Source: Pseudonocardiaceae bacterium (lineage in GTDB: Bacteria; Actinomycetota; Actinomycetes; Mycobacteriales; Pseudonocardiaceae). Taken from it: 64,000 bases of DNA. The position numbers were made by a program, and so were the translations under genes. Below the pieces are notes generated by a model, which saw nothing but the letters and a program-made list of their open reading frames with translations, did no database searches and was not told the DNA's origin. How positions within the stretch are numbered: the first letter of the stretch is position 1; each line of letters starts with the position of its first letter. Of this stretch, positions 25,801-34,007 are shown piece by piece. Location of the stretch: positions 62,001-126,000 of the forward strand of contig WHSZ01000006.1 of assembly GCA_009379845.1 (NCBI GenBank), in the 5' to 3' direction.

Positions 25801-27164
25801 GCCCCGAGCACGGCGTCGCCCCGGGCCGGGTCGACGCGCTGCTCGAGGCCGAGATTGCCCGCTTCGAACAGACCCATCCCCGATCCGGGCGGACCAACGA
25901 GCGTGCTCGCGCCACTATGCCGCGCGGTGTCCCGTTGCACTGGATGGCGAACTGGCCGACGCCGTACCCGGTCTGCCTGGCCGAGGCTTCGGGCGCGACC
26001 CTGACCGATGTCGACGGCAACACCTATGCCGACTTCTGTCTCGGAGACACCGGGGCCATGTTCGGCCACGCCAACCCGGTTGTGGCCGAGGCGGTGGCCG
26101 AGCAGGTCCGGCGTGGCAGCACCACGATGCTGCCCACCGAGGACGCGGTCGTCGTCGGCGAGGAGCTGGCGCGACGGTTCGGGCTGCCGTACTGGCAGCT
26201 GGCGACGTCGGCGACGGACGCGAACCGGTTCGCGATCCGCATCGCCAGGATCGCCACCGGCCGCGAGAAGGTGCTGGTGTTCAACGGCAAGTACCACGGA
26301 TCCGTCGACGAGACCCAGGTGTCGTTGCGGAACGGCCGGATGATGCCGCAGCCGGGCGTCGCCCCTAACGCCGTCGACTGGGCCCGCACCACCAAGGTCG
26401 TCGAGTTCAACGATGTCCCGGCGCTCGAGCGCGCACTGGCAGACGAAGACGTGGCGTGTGTGCTGGCCGAGCCCGTGATGACCAACGTGGGGGTGGTGCC
26501 CGCCGAGGCCGGCTACCACGACGCGCTTCGCGACCTCACTCGCCGCACCGGCACGCTGCTGATCATCGACGAGACCCACACCATCTCCACCGGTCCCGGC
26601 GGCTACACCCGCGCTCACGGACTCGATCCGGACCTGTTCGTGCTCGGCAAGTCGATCGCCGGTGGGATTCCCGCCGCGGTGTACGGCATGACCACCGACG
26701 TGGCTGAGGCCTTCCTGCGGTACACGGCCAAGGACGACTACCGGATCAGCCACGGCGGCTTCGGCGGCACGCTGGTGGGCAACGCGCTCACGCTCCGGGC
26801 GCTGCGGACCACATTGGGCGAAGTGATGACCGACGACGCGTACCGGCACATGGGTGCACTCGCCGAGCAGTTCGACACCGGTGTCGCCCAGGTCATCGCC
26901 GACCATCGTCTGCCATGGCACGTCACCCGCCTCGGCGCGAGGGTGGAGTACCTGTTCAGCGCCCGCGCGCCGCACAACGGCGGGGAAGCCAAGCAGTTCC
27001 GCGTGCCGCGGCTGGAGGCGGCGATCCACCTGTACCTCCTCAATCGGGGTGTGTTGCTGACCCCGTTCCACAACATGGCGCTGATGTGCCCGGCTACCAG
27101 CGAGTCCGATGTGGACCTGCACACCGGGGTGTTCGCCGATTGCGTCAAGGAGCTGGTGCCATGA
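25797..27164 (+). CDS. Class III PLP aminotransferase / aminomutase-like (GSA-AM branch)
   Basis: A 455-residue second class III enzyme, distinct from its neighbour and nearer to the glutamate-1-semialdehyde aminomutase branch. It has GATLTDVDGNTYADFCLGDTGAMFGHA, a changed cofactor region (QLATSATDANRFAIRIAR), LLIIDETHTISTGPGGY and the Lys motif DLFVLGKSIAGGIPAAVYG. GTG 25797 overlaps the upstream stop. Its presence beside a normal aminotransferase suggests either an amino-group shift or a second transamination step. Housekeeping haem synthesis is unlikely because of the catabolic neighbours and sequence differences. Confidence 0.85.
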   Translation: MSPEHGVAPGRVDALLEAEIARFEQTHPRSGRTNERARATMPRGVPLHWMANWPTPYPVCLAEASGATLTDVDGNTYADFCLGDTGAMFGHANPVVAEAVAEQVRRGSTTMLPTEDAVVVGEELARRFGLPYWQLATSATDANRFAIRIARIATGREKVLVFNGKYHGSVDETQVSLRNGRMMPQPGVAPNAVDWARTTKVVEFNDVPALERALADEDVACVLAEPVMTNVGVVPAEAGYHDALRDLTRRTGTLLIIDETHTISTGPGGYTRAHGLDPDLFVLGKSIAGGIPAAVYGMTTDVAEAFLRYTAKDDYRISHGGFGGTLVGNALTLRALRTTLGEVMTDDAYRHMGALAEQFDTGVAQVIADHRLPWHVTRLGARVEYLFSARAPHNGGEAKQFRVPRLEAAIHLYLLNRGVLLTPFHNMALMCPATSESDVDLHTGVFADCVKELVP

Positions 27165-27997
27165 AACCCGCCGCTTTGGTCACCGGGTGCTCCAGCGGCA
27201 TCGGGCTGCGCACCGCGGTCACGCTGGCGCGAGACGGCTACCGCGTGCACGCCGGGGTACGCTCACCGGAACGTGCCGACACGTTGCGGGATGCGGCGGC
27301 AGGGCTCGATCTGAGCGTGGTTCGACTCGACGTCACCGACCCGGACTCGGTGGCCGCGGCGGTGGCTGCCACGGCGCCGGATGTTGTTGTCAGCAACGCC
27401 GGCATCGGCATGTTCGGGGCGGTGGAGACCATCCCGGATGCCGACCTACGGCTGGTGTTCGACACCAACTTCTTCGGGGCGCTGTCGGTTGTGCGAGCGG
27501 CGTTGCCTGGTATGCGTTCCCGCGGTCGGGGTGTGGTGGTCACCGTCGGCTCGGTGGACGCCTGCTTGCCCGGCAGGCCGATGACGTGGGCCTACGCCGC
27601 GAGCAAGCACGCCATGGGCGTCGCCAGCGAGGGGCTCGCGCTCGAAGCTGAGCCGTTCGGGATCCGGGTTCGCCAGCTCGATCCCGGCTTCTTCGCCACC
27701 AGCATCCTCGACAACCGGCGGCAGCGTGAGAACGGTACCGGTGACCTTGCCTACGCGCCGCTACGGGACGCCATGGACTCAGCGGTGGCAGCCGCCGTCG
27801 CGGATGCCGGCGACCCGCAGGTGGTAGCGGACGCGGTGCTCGACGCGATCGCGGACGAACACACGTTTCCGGTGCGCAGGCTGGTCGGCGGTGATGCCGA
27901 GCAGGCGGTGGCCGCCGAGCGGGGCTTAGATGAGGCGAGCGCTGCGCAACGGTGGAAGCAAGCAGTAGGCCTGGATCAGGGAAGCGCGGATGAGTGA
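27161..27997 (+). CDS. Short-chain dehydrogenase/reductase
   Basis: A 278-residue classical SDR. The dinucleotide motif is ALVTGCSSGIGLRTAVTLAR at the N terminus, followed by VSNAGIGMFG (NAG motif), and the catalytic Ser and Tyr-x3-Lys in VTVGSVDACLPG and WAYAASKHAMG. ATG 27161 overlaps the previous stop. It should oxidise a hydroxy group or reduce a ketone on the pathway intermediate. It overlaps the next SDR gene by 8 bp, keeping the operon continuous. Confidence 0.88.
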   Translation: MKPAALVTGCSSGIGLRTAVTLARDGYRVHAGVRSPERADTLRDAAAGLDLSVVRLDVTDPDSVAAAVAATAPDVVVSNAGIGMFGAVETIPDADLRLVFDTNFFGALSVVRAALPGMRSRGRGVVVTVGSVDACLPGRPMTWAYAASKHAMGVASEGLALEAEPFGIRVRQLDPGFFATSILDNRRQRENGTGDLAYAPLRDAMDSAVAAAVADAGDPQVVADAVLDAIADEHTFPVRRLVGGDAEQAVAAERGLDEASAAQRWKQAVGLDQGSADE

Positions 27998-28802
27998 GGA
28001 CGATATGGCAGGCCGGGTCGCGCTGGTGACTGGCGCGGCATCCGGGATCGGGCGGGCGAGCGCGCTGGCGTTCGCGCGACGTGGTGCGACGGTCATAGCC
28101 GCCGATCTGAATCGCGATGGGGCGCACGAGACCGTCGCGCGGATCGCCGAGGCAGGAGGAACAGGTGAGGCGCTGCGGGTCGATGTCGCCGACGAAGACC
28201 AGGTACGCGGGCTCGTGACCGGCATCGCCGAACGGCATGACCGGTTGGACTTCGCGCTCAACAACGCGGGCATCTCCGGTACCGCCGGTCCGGTTGCCGG
28301 CATGCACAAGGCCGACTGGGACACCACCATCGCGGTCAATCTGACCAGCGTGTTCCTGTGCCTGCGGCAGGAGCTGGAACTGATGTCGCGGCAGGGCTTC
28401 GGCGCGGTCGTCAACACCGCGTCGGTCGCGGGCATCACCGGCAACGCGACCTTGGGTGCGTATGCGGCCTCGAAGGCAGGAGTCGTCGGCCTGACCAAGG
28501 TCGCGGCGATCGAGCAGGCTCCGTACGGGATCCGGGTCAACGCGGTGGCGCCCGTCTTCACCGTCACGGGCATGACCGAGAAGTCGATGGCCGACAACCC
28601 GGAGTGGGCACGGGCGGCGCTCGCCGCGGAGCCGGTCGGCAGGGCGGCGAGTCCGGAGGAGATCGCCGAGGCCGCGGTGTGGCTGTGCTCTGACGCCGCG
28701 TCCTATGTGGTCGGACACGTGCTCGTGGTCGACGGCGGCATCACGGTCGGCAGGCGACCGCCGGACGCCCCGCCGGTGCGCGTTGATCGCGAACCAGCTT
28801 AA
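27990..28802 (+). CDS. Short-chain dehydrogenase/reductase
   Basis: A 270-residue classical SDR with ALVTGAASGIGRASALAFARRG, the NAG motif in FALNNAGISGTAG, catalytic Ser in VVNTASVAGI and Tyr-x3-Lys in GAYAASKAGVVG, plus the C-terminal VVDGGITVG typical of 3-oxoacyl reductase or glucose-dehydrogenase-like enzymes. Last gene of the five-gene operon that starts at 23057. Two different SDRs in series suggest two alcohol/ketone conversions or opposite stereochemistry. Substrate unknown. Confidence 0.88.
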   Translation: MSEDDMAGRVALVTGAASGIGRASALAFARRGATVIAADLNRDGAHETVARIAEAGGTGEALRVDVADEDQVRGLVTGIAERHDRLDFALNNAGISGTAGPVAGMHKADWDTTIAVNLTSVFLCLRQELELMSRQGFGAVVNTASVAGITGNATLGAYAASKAGVVGLTKVAAIEQAPYGIRVNAVAPVFTVTGMTEKSMADNPEWARAALAAEPVGRAASPEEIAEAAVWLCSDAASYVVGHVLVVDGGITVGRRPPDAPPVRVDREPA

Positions 28803-28821
28803 GGCCGCCACGTCCGCGCCC

Positions 28822-28835
28822 GGCCGGAGACGGCC
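28822..28835. terminator. Weak hairpin between convergent genes
   Basis: GGCCG-GAGA-CGGCC forms a 5-bp stem in the 71-bp gap between the SDR and MBL-fold gene ends. It has no T-run, so it is only a weak terminator candidate. Confidence 0.25.
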
Positions 28836-28873
28836 ACGGAGGCAGGAGGCTTAAGGAAGTACCGGTGGGATCC

Positions 28874-29950
28874 TCATCGCGCGGAAACCACGCCTTTCGG
28901 GGGGCCCTCGGCTGTTCCGCGGGCGGATACGGTGCCGAAGGGGAGCTCAGCCAGGTCGTCTGGGACGTGGAATCTGCCGTTGAACTGGGCTTCGGCCGAG
29001 TCCCACACAGACCGGGGAGCCGTGCCGGGTACCAGGTGATGCAGCGCCAGTTCCTTGGCGCCGGCCGCATTGGCCACTTCGATCGCCTCGGCCGGGCTGG
29101 TGTGCGACTTCGTGTGGTGCTCGATGGACGCTCGGGCCGCCTGGCCGCCTTTGGCGTAGGTTCGGTGCACCCAGTCGAAGTCGATTGCTTCGTGCAGCAG
29201 GAGGTCGGTGCCGGTGGCGAGCCGGACGAGGTTGTCGCAGGGCGCGGTGTCGCCGGAGATCGTGACCGAGCCGTGCTCGGTGTCGACGCGGAACGCGAAT
29301 GCCGGGGCGACCGGCGGGTGCTCCACCAGAGTGGCGGTCACCGTTACCAGCTCGTCGCGGTAGATCTCGAAGGGGCTCATGCCTGCCGGTGTCGGGTTGC
29401 TGTTCGGGTGGTAGCCGGCGCCCGCCAGAATCGGGATGTCCTCGGGAATGAAGTAGTCCAGCGGATTGGGCCGCAACGCATCGAGGATCCTGTCGTTCAG
29501 ATCGGTGGCGTGGGCGGCCATGAGGTGGCCGAACATGGCCCGGGTTCCTGGGGTAGGACTTTCCGGGAAGACCGGCGCCGGCGCGACGGCGGCGTGCCTG
29601 CCGACCGGAGGCAGCTCCCCCCGATCACCCGGCCCGATGATCTTGATCTGATGCTGGTCCGCAGCGAGGGCGAAGATGCCGAAGACGGCCAGGCTGCCCA
29701 GGTCGACGACGTGATCGGAGTGCAGGTGGGTGATGAAGATGGTGCGGAGCGAGTTGATGGGCAGGCCGGCGAGGTTGAGCTGTCGCCCGACGCCATGGCC
29801 GGCGTCCACCAAGTAGGTGGCATCACCGACGACGACGGCGGTTGCGATGCCCGAACGCTCGCCCGCGTTCTGACCGGGCCACCAACGCGGTCCGCCGGCG
29901 GTGCCGAGGGTGACGACCTTGGGGCGGAGATCAACGCCCTGCTGCTTCAT
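28874..29950 (-). CDS. Metallo-beta-lactamase-fold hydrolase
   Basis: A hydrolase of about 358 residues. The zinc-binding motif THLHSDHVVDLG lies near residue 85, with further ligands in GDTAPCDNLV (Asp, about 235) and the C-terminal ALHHLVPG (His, about 320). The length and long central insertion resemble RNase Z-like or arylsulfatase-like small-molecule hydrolases. ATG 29950 (MKQQGVDLRP) follows GACGGGAGC and overlaps the stop of the LysR-domain gene (ATGA), so it is translated with it. A GTG start 30 bp upstream is less likely. Substrate unknown. Confidence 0.82.
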   Translation of the reverse strand: MKQQGVDLRPKVVTLGTAGGPRWWPGQNAGERSGIATAVVVGDATYLVDAGHGVGRQLNLAGLPINSLRTIFITHLHSDHVVDLGSLAVFGIFALAADQHQIKIIGPGDRGELPPVGRHAAVAPAPVFPESPTPGTRAMFGHLMAAHATDLNDRILDALRPNPLDYFIPEDIPILAGAGYHPNSNPTPAGMSPFEIYRDELVTVTATLVEHPPVAPAFAFRVDTEHGSVTISGDTAPCDNLVRLATGTDLLLHEAIDFDWVHRTYAKGGQAARASIEHHTKSHTSPAEAIEVANAAGAKELALHHLVPGTAPRSVWDSAEAQFNGRFHVPDDLAELPFGTVSARGTAEGPPKGVVSAR

Positions 29951-30270
29951 GCTTGCTCCCGTCGGTTCGCTGTGGACCACGCTTCTGATTCGACCCGATT
30001 TGCGGTCACGTCGCGACCGGACGCCCGTGCGGTTTCCATCTCACGCAGGGTTCGTCGCGCCGATGCGATCAGCGCTTCGCCTGCGGCTGTGAGACGTACC
30101 CCGCGCGGCGGGCGATGGAACAGGTCGGCTCCGAGTTCGTGCTCGAGCACCTTGATCGAGTGGGACAACGATGGTTGTGCCACGTGCAAAGTCTGAGTGG
30201 CGGCAGTGCAGCCGCCGTGATCGACAACGGAGAGGAAGTATTCGAGCTGGCGGTGCTCCACAGCGAACAA
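29947..30270 (-). CDS. LysR-type DNA-binding domain without effector domain
   Basis: A 107-residue protein made only of the LysR winged helix-turn-helix and linker: RQLEYFLSVVDHGGCTAATQ, then AQPSLSHSIKVLEHELGADLFHRPPRGVRLT, ending around ASGRDVTANRVES. Normal LysR proteins have about 300 residues with a ligand-binding domain, which is absent. The stop overlaps the start of the hydrolase gene in ATGA, a tidy junction that argues the short form is really translated. The start is uncertain (TTG 30270 or GTG 30261). It could be a degenerate regulator or a functional DNA-binding-only protein. Confidence 0.6.
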   Translation of the reverse strand: MFAVEHRQLEYFLSVVDHGGCTAATQTLHVAQPSLSHSIKVLEHELGADLFHRPPRGVRLTAAGEALIASARRTLREMETARASGRDVTANRVESEAWSTANRREQA

Positions 30271-30532
30271 CTACGGCATGGACATGCGGCGCGTCAACCG
30301 GACAACCAGCGGACACACGCGCACGCGCGAAGCCGGCTGTGCCCATAGGCGCCGTCTACTGGATGGGCTCAAAAGCCGTCTGGTTCCAGACCCATCCGAC
30401 ACGCCCAAGGTCTTCCAGTGACGCTCAGCACATGGTTTACTGTTCGTGTTAAGTAACAATAGTTACGCTGTACGTAACAAGCGATCACATCGAGGCCCGA
30501 AGATCGGGACACGACAGACAATGAGGAGAACG
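30271..30532. promoter_or_regulatory. Divergent promoter region with operator-like repeats
   Basis: This gap lies between the LysR-domain gene and the NitT/TauT importer operon. GTTACG-CTGTA-CGTAAC at 30462-30478 is a perfect 6-bp inverted repeat, and GTTAAGTAAC at 30448-30457 is a short palindrome beside it. GTTACGTA (reverse strand of 30471-30478) also occurs at 36862-36869 in front of the IclR gene, suggesting one regulator for both. Confidence 0.45.
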
Positions 30533-31549
30533 ATGCGACCACGCAAAGCCCTCGCAGTGCTCCTCGCCGCGGTGACGATCGGCGCACTGACCGCTTGCGG
30601 GCCGAGCCAGTCCGATGCGAATGAGGTTGAGCAAGGCGCCGGTGGTGTCCAGAAGGTCACCGTGGGTGCACTGCCGATCAGCGCGACCGCCGCATTGCAG
30701 CTCGGTATCGAGAAGGGCTACTTCGCCGATGAGGGCCTCGAGATCACCGTGCAGTCGATCCCGAACCCGCCTGCCGCGATGGCGGCATTGCAGGGGGGTC
30801 AGGTCGACTTCGCATACACGCCGTCTATGCCGATGCTGACCGCGGTGTCCCAGAAGATTGACCTCAAGGCGGTCGCGGCCGCCGATGGATACCCCGAGAA
30901 CGCCTACCAGGAGTGGGTTGCGGGTGGTCAGAAGACCGACCCCGCCGACGACACCGCCGTCCTCGTCAGCGAGAACAGCTCGATCTCATCGACGCGGGAC
31001 CTCGAGGGCAAGGTGGTCGCGGTCCCCGCGCGGAAGACGCAGTTAGAGATCACCATCGCGTCCGCGATCCGGCAAGAAGGCGGGGACCCCAGCAAGGTGA
31101 AATGGATCGCCCTGAGTTTCCAGGACATGATCCCGGCATTGAAGAGCGGCCGCGTCGACGCGATCGGTGAAGTGACCCCGTTCATCGAGCAGGCGAGGTC
31201 CGAAGACGCCCGCGTCATCAGCTATCCCGGCATCGGTACCTTCCAGGAAGGAGCAGTAGGGCTGTGGGTGGCGTCGTCGTCCTTCATCGATGCCAACCCC
31301 GGACTCGTCGCCGGTTTCCAACGCGCGGTGCACAAGGCCAACGGCTACGCCAACGAGAACTTGGATGAGGCGTACGCCAAAGCCAGCGAGACCACCAAGA
31401 TCCCCGTGAAAACGTTGCGCGCGGGCGACCCGCCGTACTGGCCGGACACTGTCGCCGTGGCTGACCTGAAGCGGGCCGCCGAAGTGATGGTCAAGCTTGG
31501 CTACCTCAAGCAGGCTCCGCCGCTCGAGCCGCTGGTCGTGCAGCAGTAG
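30533..31549 (+). CDS. NitT/TauT-family ABC substrate-binding lipoprotein
   Basis: A lipoprotein of about 338 residues. Signal sequence KALAVLLAAVTIGALTACG has its lipobox Cys near residue 21. The mature domain resembles SsuA/NMT1 proteins: VTVGALPISATAALQLGIEKGYF, LEITVQSIPNPPAAMAALQGG and DFAYTPSMPML. Family substrates include sulfonates, nitrate, taurine, pyrimidines and aromatic acids. ATG 30533 follows GAGGAG (30523-30528); the frame is open further upstream without a signal sequence. First gene of an operon with two permeases, an ATPase and an ACMSD-like amidohydrolase, so the cargo is probably that enzyme's precursor. Confidence 0.88.
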   Translation: MRPRKALAVLLAAVTIGALTACGPSQSDANEVEQGAGGVQKVTVGALPISATAALQLGIEKGYFADEGLEITVQSIPNPPAAMAALQGGQVDFAYTPSMPMLTAVSQKIDLKAVAAADGYPENAYQEWVAGGQKTDPADDTAVLVSENSSISSTRDLEGKVVAVPARKTQLEITIASAIRQEGGDPSKVKWIALSFQDMIPALKSGRVDAIGEVTPFIEQARSEDARVISYPGIGTFQEGAVGLWVASSSFIDANPGLVAGFQRAVHKANGYANENLDEAYAKASETTKIPVKTLRAGDPPYWPDTVAVADLKRAAEVMVKLGYLKQAPPLEPLVVQQ

Positions 31550-31551
31550 TC

Positions 31552-32370
31552 ATGGTCGTCATCACCAGACGCCGATCCTCGGCGAGAAGCGCGCGCACCG
31601 TGGGCTCGAACGCCGTCATAGTGGGCGCGGGAGCGGTCCTTGTCTGCCTACTGGCATGGGAACTGCTGGCTCGCGGCCCCTTGGCGGGCGGCCCGTTTCC
31701 CACCGTGGGCGCCATCGCCGGCGGCCTTGCCGGGCTGGCCGCCAGGGTGTCGTTCTGGTCGTCGCTGGCCGAGACCGTGCTGACGGCGCTCGTCGGACTA
31801 GGCCTCGCCATCATCGCGGGCGTGGTACTCGGCGTCGTGCTCGGGTCCGTGGAGTTCGTGTACCGGAGCTGCCGGCTGATCATCGAGGCACTCAAGCCGA
31901 TTCCGCCGATCGTGGTGATGCCTCTCGTCCTGCTGCTGCTCGGACCGAGCACGGAGATGGGCATGTTCCTGGTGTTCTACGGGTGTCTGTGGCCGGTGCT
32001 GATCCAGACGGTCGTCGGGGTGCGCGACGCGGACCCTGTGCTGATCGACACGGCGCGTTCGTTCGGGTTCGGCCGGTTCCAGCGCGCGGTTCGGATCGTG
32101 TTGCCCGGCGCGGCGGCGTTCATCGTCACCGGGGTGCGGATCGCCGGTGCCGCGGCCTTCGTCATCGCGGTGGTATCGGAACTGGTCGGCGGCGCCCCGG
32201 GGATCGGGCGGGACCTGTTCGTCGCACAAAATGCCGGGCTCTACGCGGAGATGTATGCGCTGGTGTTCGTGATGGGTGTCGTCGGGCTCGCGTTCAACAC
32301 CGGGCTCGGTGCGTTCGAGAAGTGGATGCTGCATTGGCATCCGTCGGTGCGTAGGGAGGTCGTGGCATGA
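31552..32370 (+). CDS. NitT/TauT-family ABC permease
   Basis: A 272-residue inner-membrane permease with about six spans. The C-terminal loop that contacts the ATPase is VRDADPVLIDTARSFGFGRF (about residue 155), followed by VRIVLPGAAAFIVTGVRIA, the usual SsuC/TauC-type pattern. It begins 3 bp after the binding-protein stop and overlaps the second permease gene (ATGA). It should pair with that second permease as a heterodimer. Confidence 0.9.
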   Translation: MVVITRRRSSARSARTVGSNAVIVGAGAVLVCLLAWELLARGPLAGGPFPTVGAIAGGLAGLAARVSFWSSLAETVLTALVGLGLAIIAGVVLGVVLGSVEFVYRSCRLIIEALKPIPPIVVMPLVLLLLGPSTEMGMFLVFYGCLWPVLIQTVVGVRDADPVLIDTARSFGFGRFQRAVRIVLPGAAAFIVTGVRIAGAAAFVIAVVSELVGGAPGIGRDLFVAQNAGLYAEMYALVFVMGVVGLAFNTGLGAFEKWMLHWHPSVRREVVA

Positions 32371-33176
32371 GGTCTGTTCGCAGGTCGGAATCATCAGCAC
32401 TGACCCGGCGCCTGCGTTCAGTAGCGATCGAGTTCTGGTTGCCAGTGCTGATCGTCGTGCTGTGGTGGTTCGCGTCCGCCCGCGCAGACCTGGTGTTCTA
32501 TCCGCCGCTGGCGGAGATCGTTCAGCGGTTCGGCGAGCAGTGGCTTTCCGAGCGGTTCTTCACCGACGTAGTGCCAAGCCTGCGCAACATGCTGGTCGGG
32601 TACGCCTTTTCGTGCCTTGTCGGAGTGGGGATGGGCGTCGTGGTCGCCCAGGTCCGGGTAGTGCGGCACGCGGTGGAGCCGCTGGTGCATTTTCTGCGCT
32701 CGATCCCTCCGGTGGCGTTGGTGCCGCTGGCCATCCTGGTGCTCGGGTTCGGCGCGGACATGAAGATGGTCATCATCGCGTTTAGCGCGGTGTTCTCGAC
32801 CCTGATCGCCACCCTCGACGGGGTGCGGGCAGCTGATCCGCTGCTGGGCGAGGTGACGAAGGTCTACCGGATCTCCGGCAGGGACCGGCTGTTCAAGGTA
32901 ACCCTGCCCGCGGCGGCGCCACAGATCCTCGGCGGCCTGCAGGTCAGCCTGCAGATCGCATTCGTCGTCATGATCACCAGCGAGATGCTCGCGTCCACCG
33001 AGGGGATCGGGTACCTGACGATCCTGGCGCAGCAGACCTTCGCGATCACCGACATGTGGGCTGGGATGTTGTTGCTCGGCGTCCTCGGCTACCTGTTCAA
33101 CCTCCTCTTCACGCTCGCGGAGCGGCGCGTGCTGCGCTGGCACATCGGCATGCGGGCTCAGGCAACGACCCGATAG
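32367..33176 (+). CDS. NitT/TauT-family ABC permease
   Basis: A 269-residue permease with about six spans and the coupling loop VRAADPLLGEVTKVYRISGR followed by FKVTLPAAAPQILGGLQVSL. ATG overlaps the first permease stop, and the ATPase gene starts 12 bp after its own stop. Two different permease genes are less common in this family than a homodimer, and point to a heterodimeric channel. Confidence 0.9.
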   Translation: MRSVRRSESSALTRRLRSVAIEFWLPVLIVVLWWFASARADLVFYPPLAEIVQRFGEQWLSERFFTDVVPSLRNMLVGYAFSCLVGVGMGVVVAQVRVVRHAVEPLVHFLRSIPPVALVPLAILVLGFGADMKMVIIAFSAVFSTLIATLDGVRAADPLLGEVTKVYRISGRDRLFKVTLPAAAPQILGGLQVSLQIAFVVMITSEMLASTEGIGYLTILAQQTFAITDMWAGMLLLGVLGYLFNLLFTLAERRVLRWHIGMRAQATTR

Positions 33177-33188
33177 GGATGGGAAACA

Positions 33189-33995
33189 ATGACGGAAGTG
33201 GTGGCCGAACCGAACACTCCTGAGCGGACCGAGCAGCGTCTCGTCGTCGATGAGCTGCGCAAGACCTATGGCGCCGGCGTGGAGGCGAAGACGGTGCTGG
33301 ACGGTCTGAGTTTCGACGTGCGCAGCGGTGAGTTCGTCTGCGTAGTCGGCCCGTCGGGCGCGGGCAAGACCACGCTGCTGAAGTGCCTCGCCGGCTTGCT
33401 GCCGCCGACATCGGGGACGTCCTATCTGGACGACACGCCGATCGATGGCCCGCCGGAGAAGCTGGCCCTGGTGTTCCAGGAGTACACCCGCTCGCTCATG
33501 CCCTGGCTCACCGTGGCGAAGAACGTCACTCTTCCGCTGGTCAACAAGGGCGTGTCCAAACACGAGATGCGCAAGCGGGCCGAGGAGGCGCTGGACGCGG
33601 TCGGGCTCACGGATGTCCCTGGCAAATACCCGTGGCAGCTCTCCGGTGGCATGCAGCAGCGTGTCGCGATCGCGCGCGCGCTCGCTTACCAGCCCGAGGT
33701 GCTGCTGATGGACGAACCGTTTGCCTCGGTGGACGCCCAGACACGGTTTGAGCTCGAGGACCTCGCGCTCAGCGTGCGGGAGCGTTTCGGAATCACGGTC
33801 GTGCTGGTCACGCACGACATCGACGAGGCGGTGTACCTTGCCGACCGGGTCGTCGTGCTCGGCGCTTCCCCCTGCCAGGTGCGCGAGATCATCGATGTGG
33901 ACCTGCGGGGGCCACGCGATCAGGTCGAAACAAAGGCGCAGCGCCGGTTCACCGAGCTGCGCAGCAGGGTCTTCGAGCTCATCCGCGCCCGCTGA
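33189..33995 (+). CDS. NitT/TauT-family ABC ATP-binding protein
   Basis: A 268-residue ATPase. Walker A is VVGPSGAGKTTLLKCLAGLL (about residue 56), the Q-loop region is LALVFQEYTRSLMPWLTVAKN, the signature is LSGGMQQRVAIARALAYQP, Walker B is VLLMDEPFASVDAQTRFELE, and the switch His is in VVLVTHDIDEAVYLADRV. It powers the two permeases just upstream. Closest in pattern to SsuB/TauB-type proteins. Confidence 0.93.
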   Translation: MTEVVAEPNTPERTEQRLVVDELRKTYGAGVEAKTVLDGLSFDVRSGEFVCVVGPSGAGKTTLLKCLAGLLPPTSGTSYLDDTPIDGPPEKLALVFQEYTRSLMPWLTVAKNVTLPLVNKGVSKHEMRKRAEEALDAVGLTDVPGKYPWQLSGGMQQRVAIARALAYQPEVLLMDEPFASVDAQTRFELEDLALSVRERFGITVVLVTHDIDEAVYLADRVVVLGASPCQVREIIDVDLRGPRDQVETKAQRRFTELRSRVFELIRAR

Positions 33996-34007
33996 GATAG
34001 GAGACGC

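Noticed and set aside
28865..30196. Plus-strand open frame of 443 codons opposite the MBL-fold gene
   Set aside because: The minus strand has the zinc motif THLHSDH and a coupled LysR-domain gene; the plus-strand translation has no family features.
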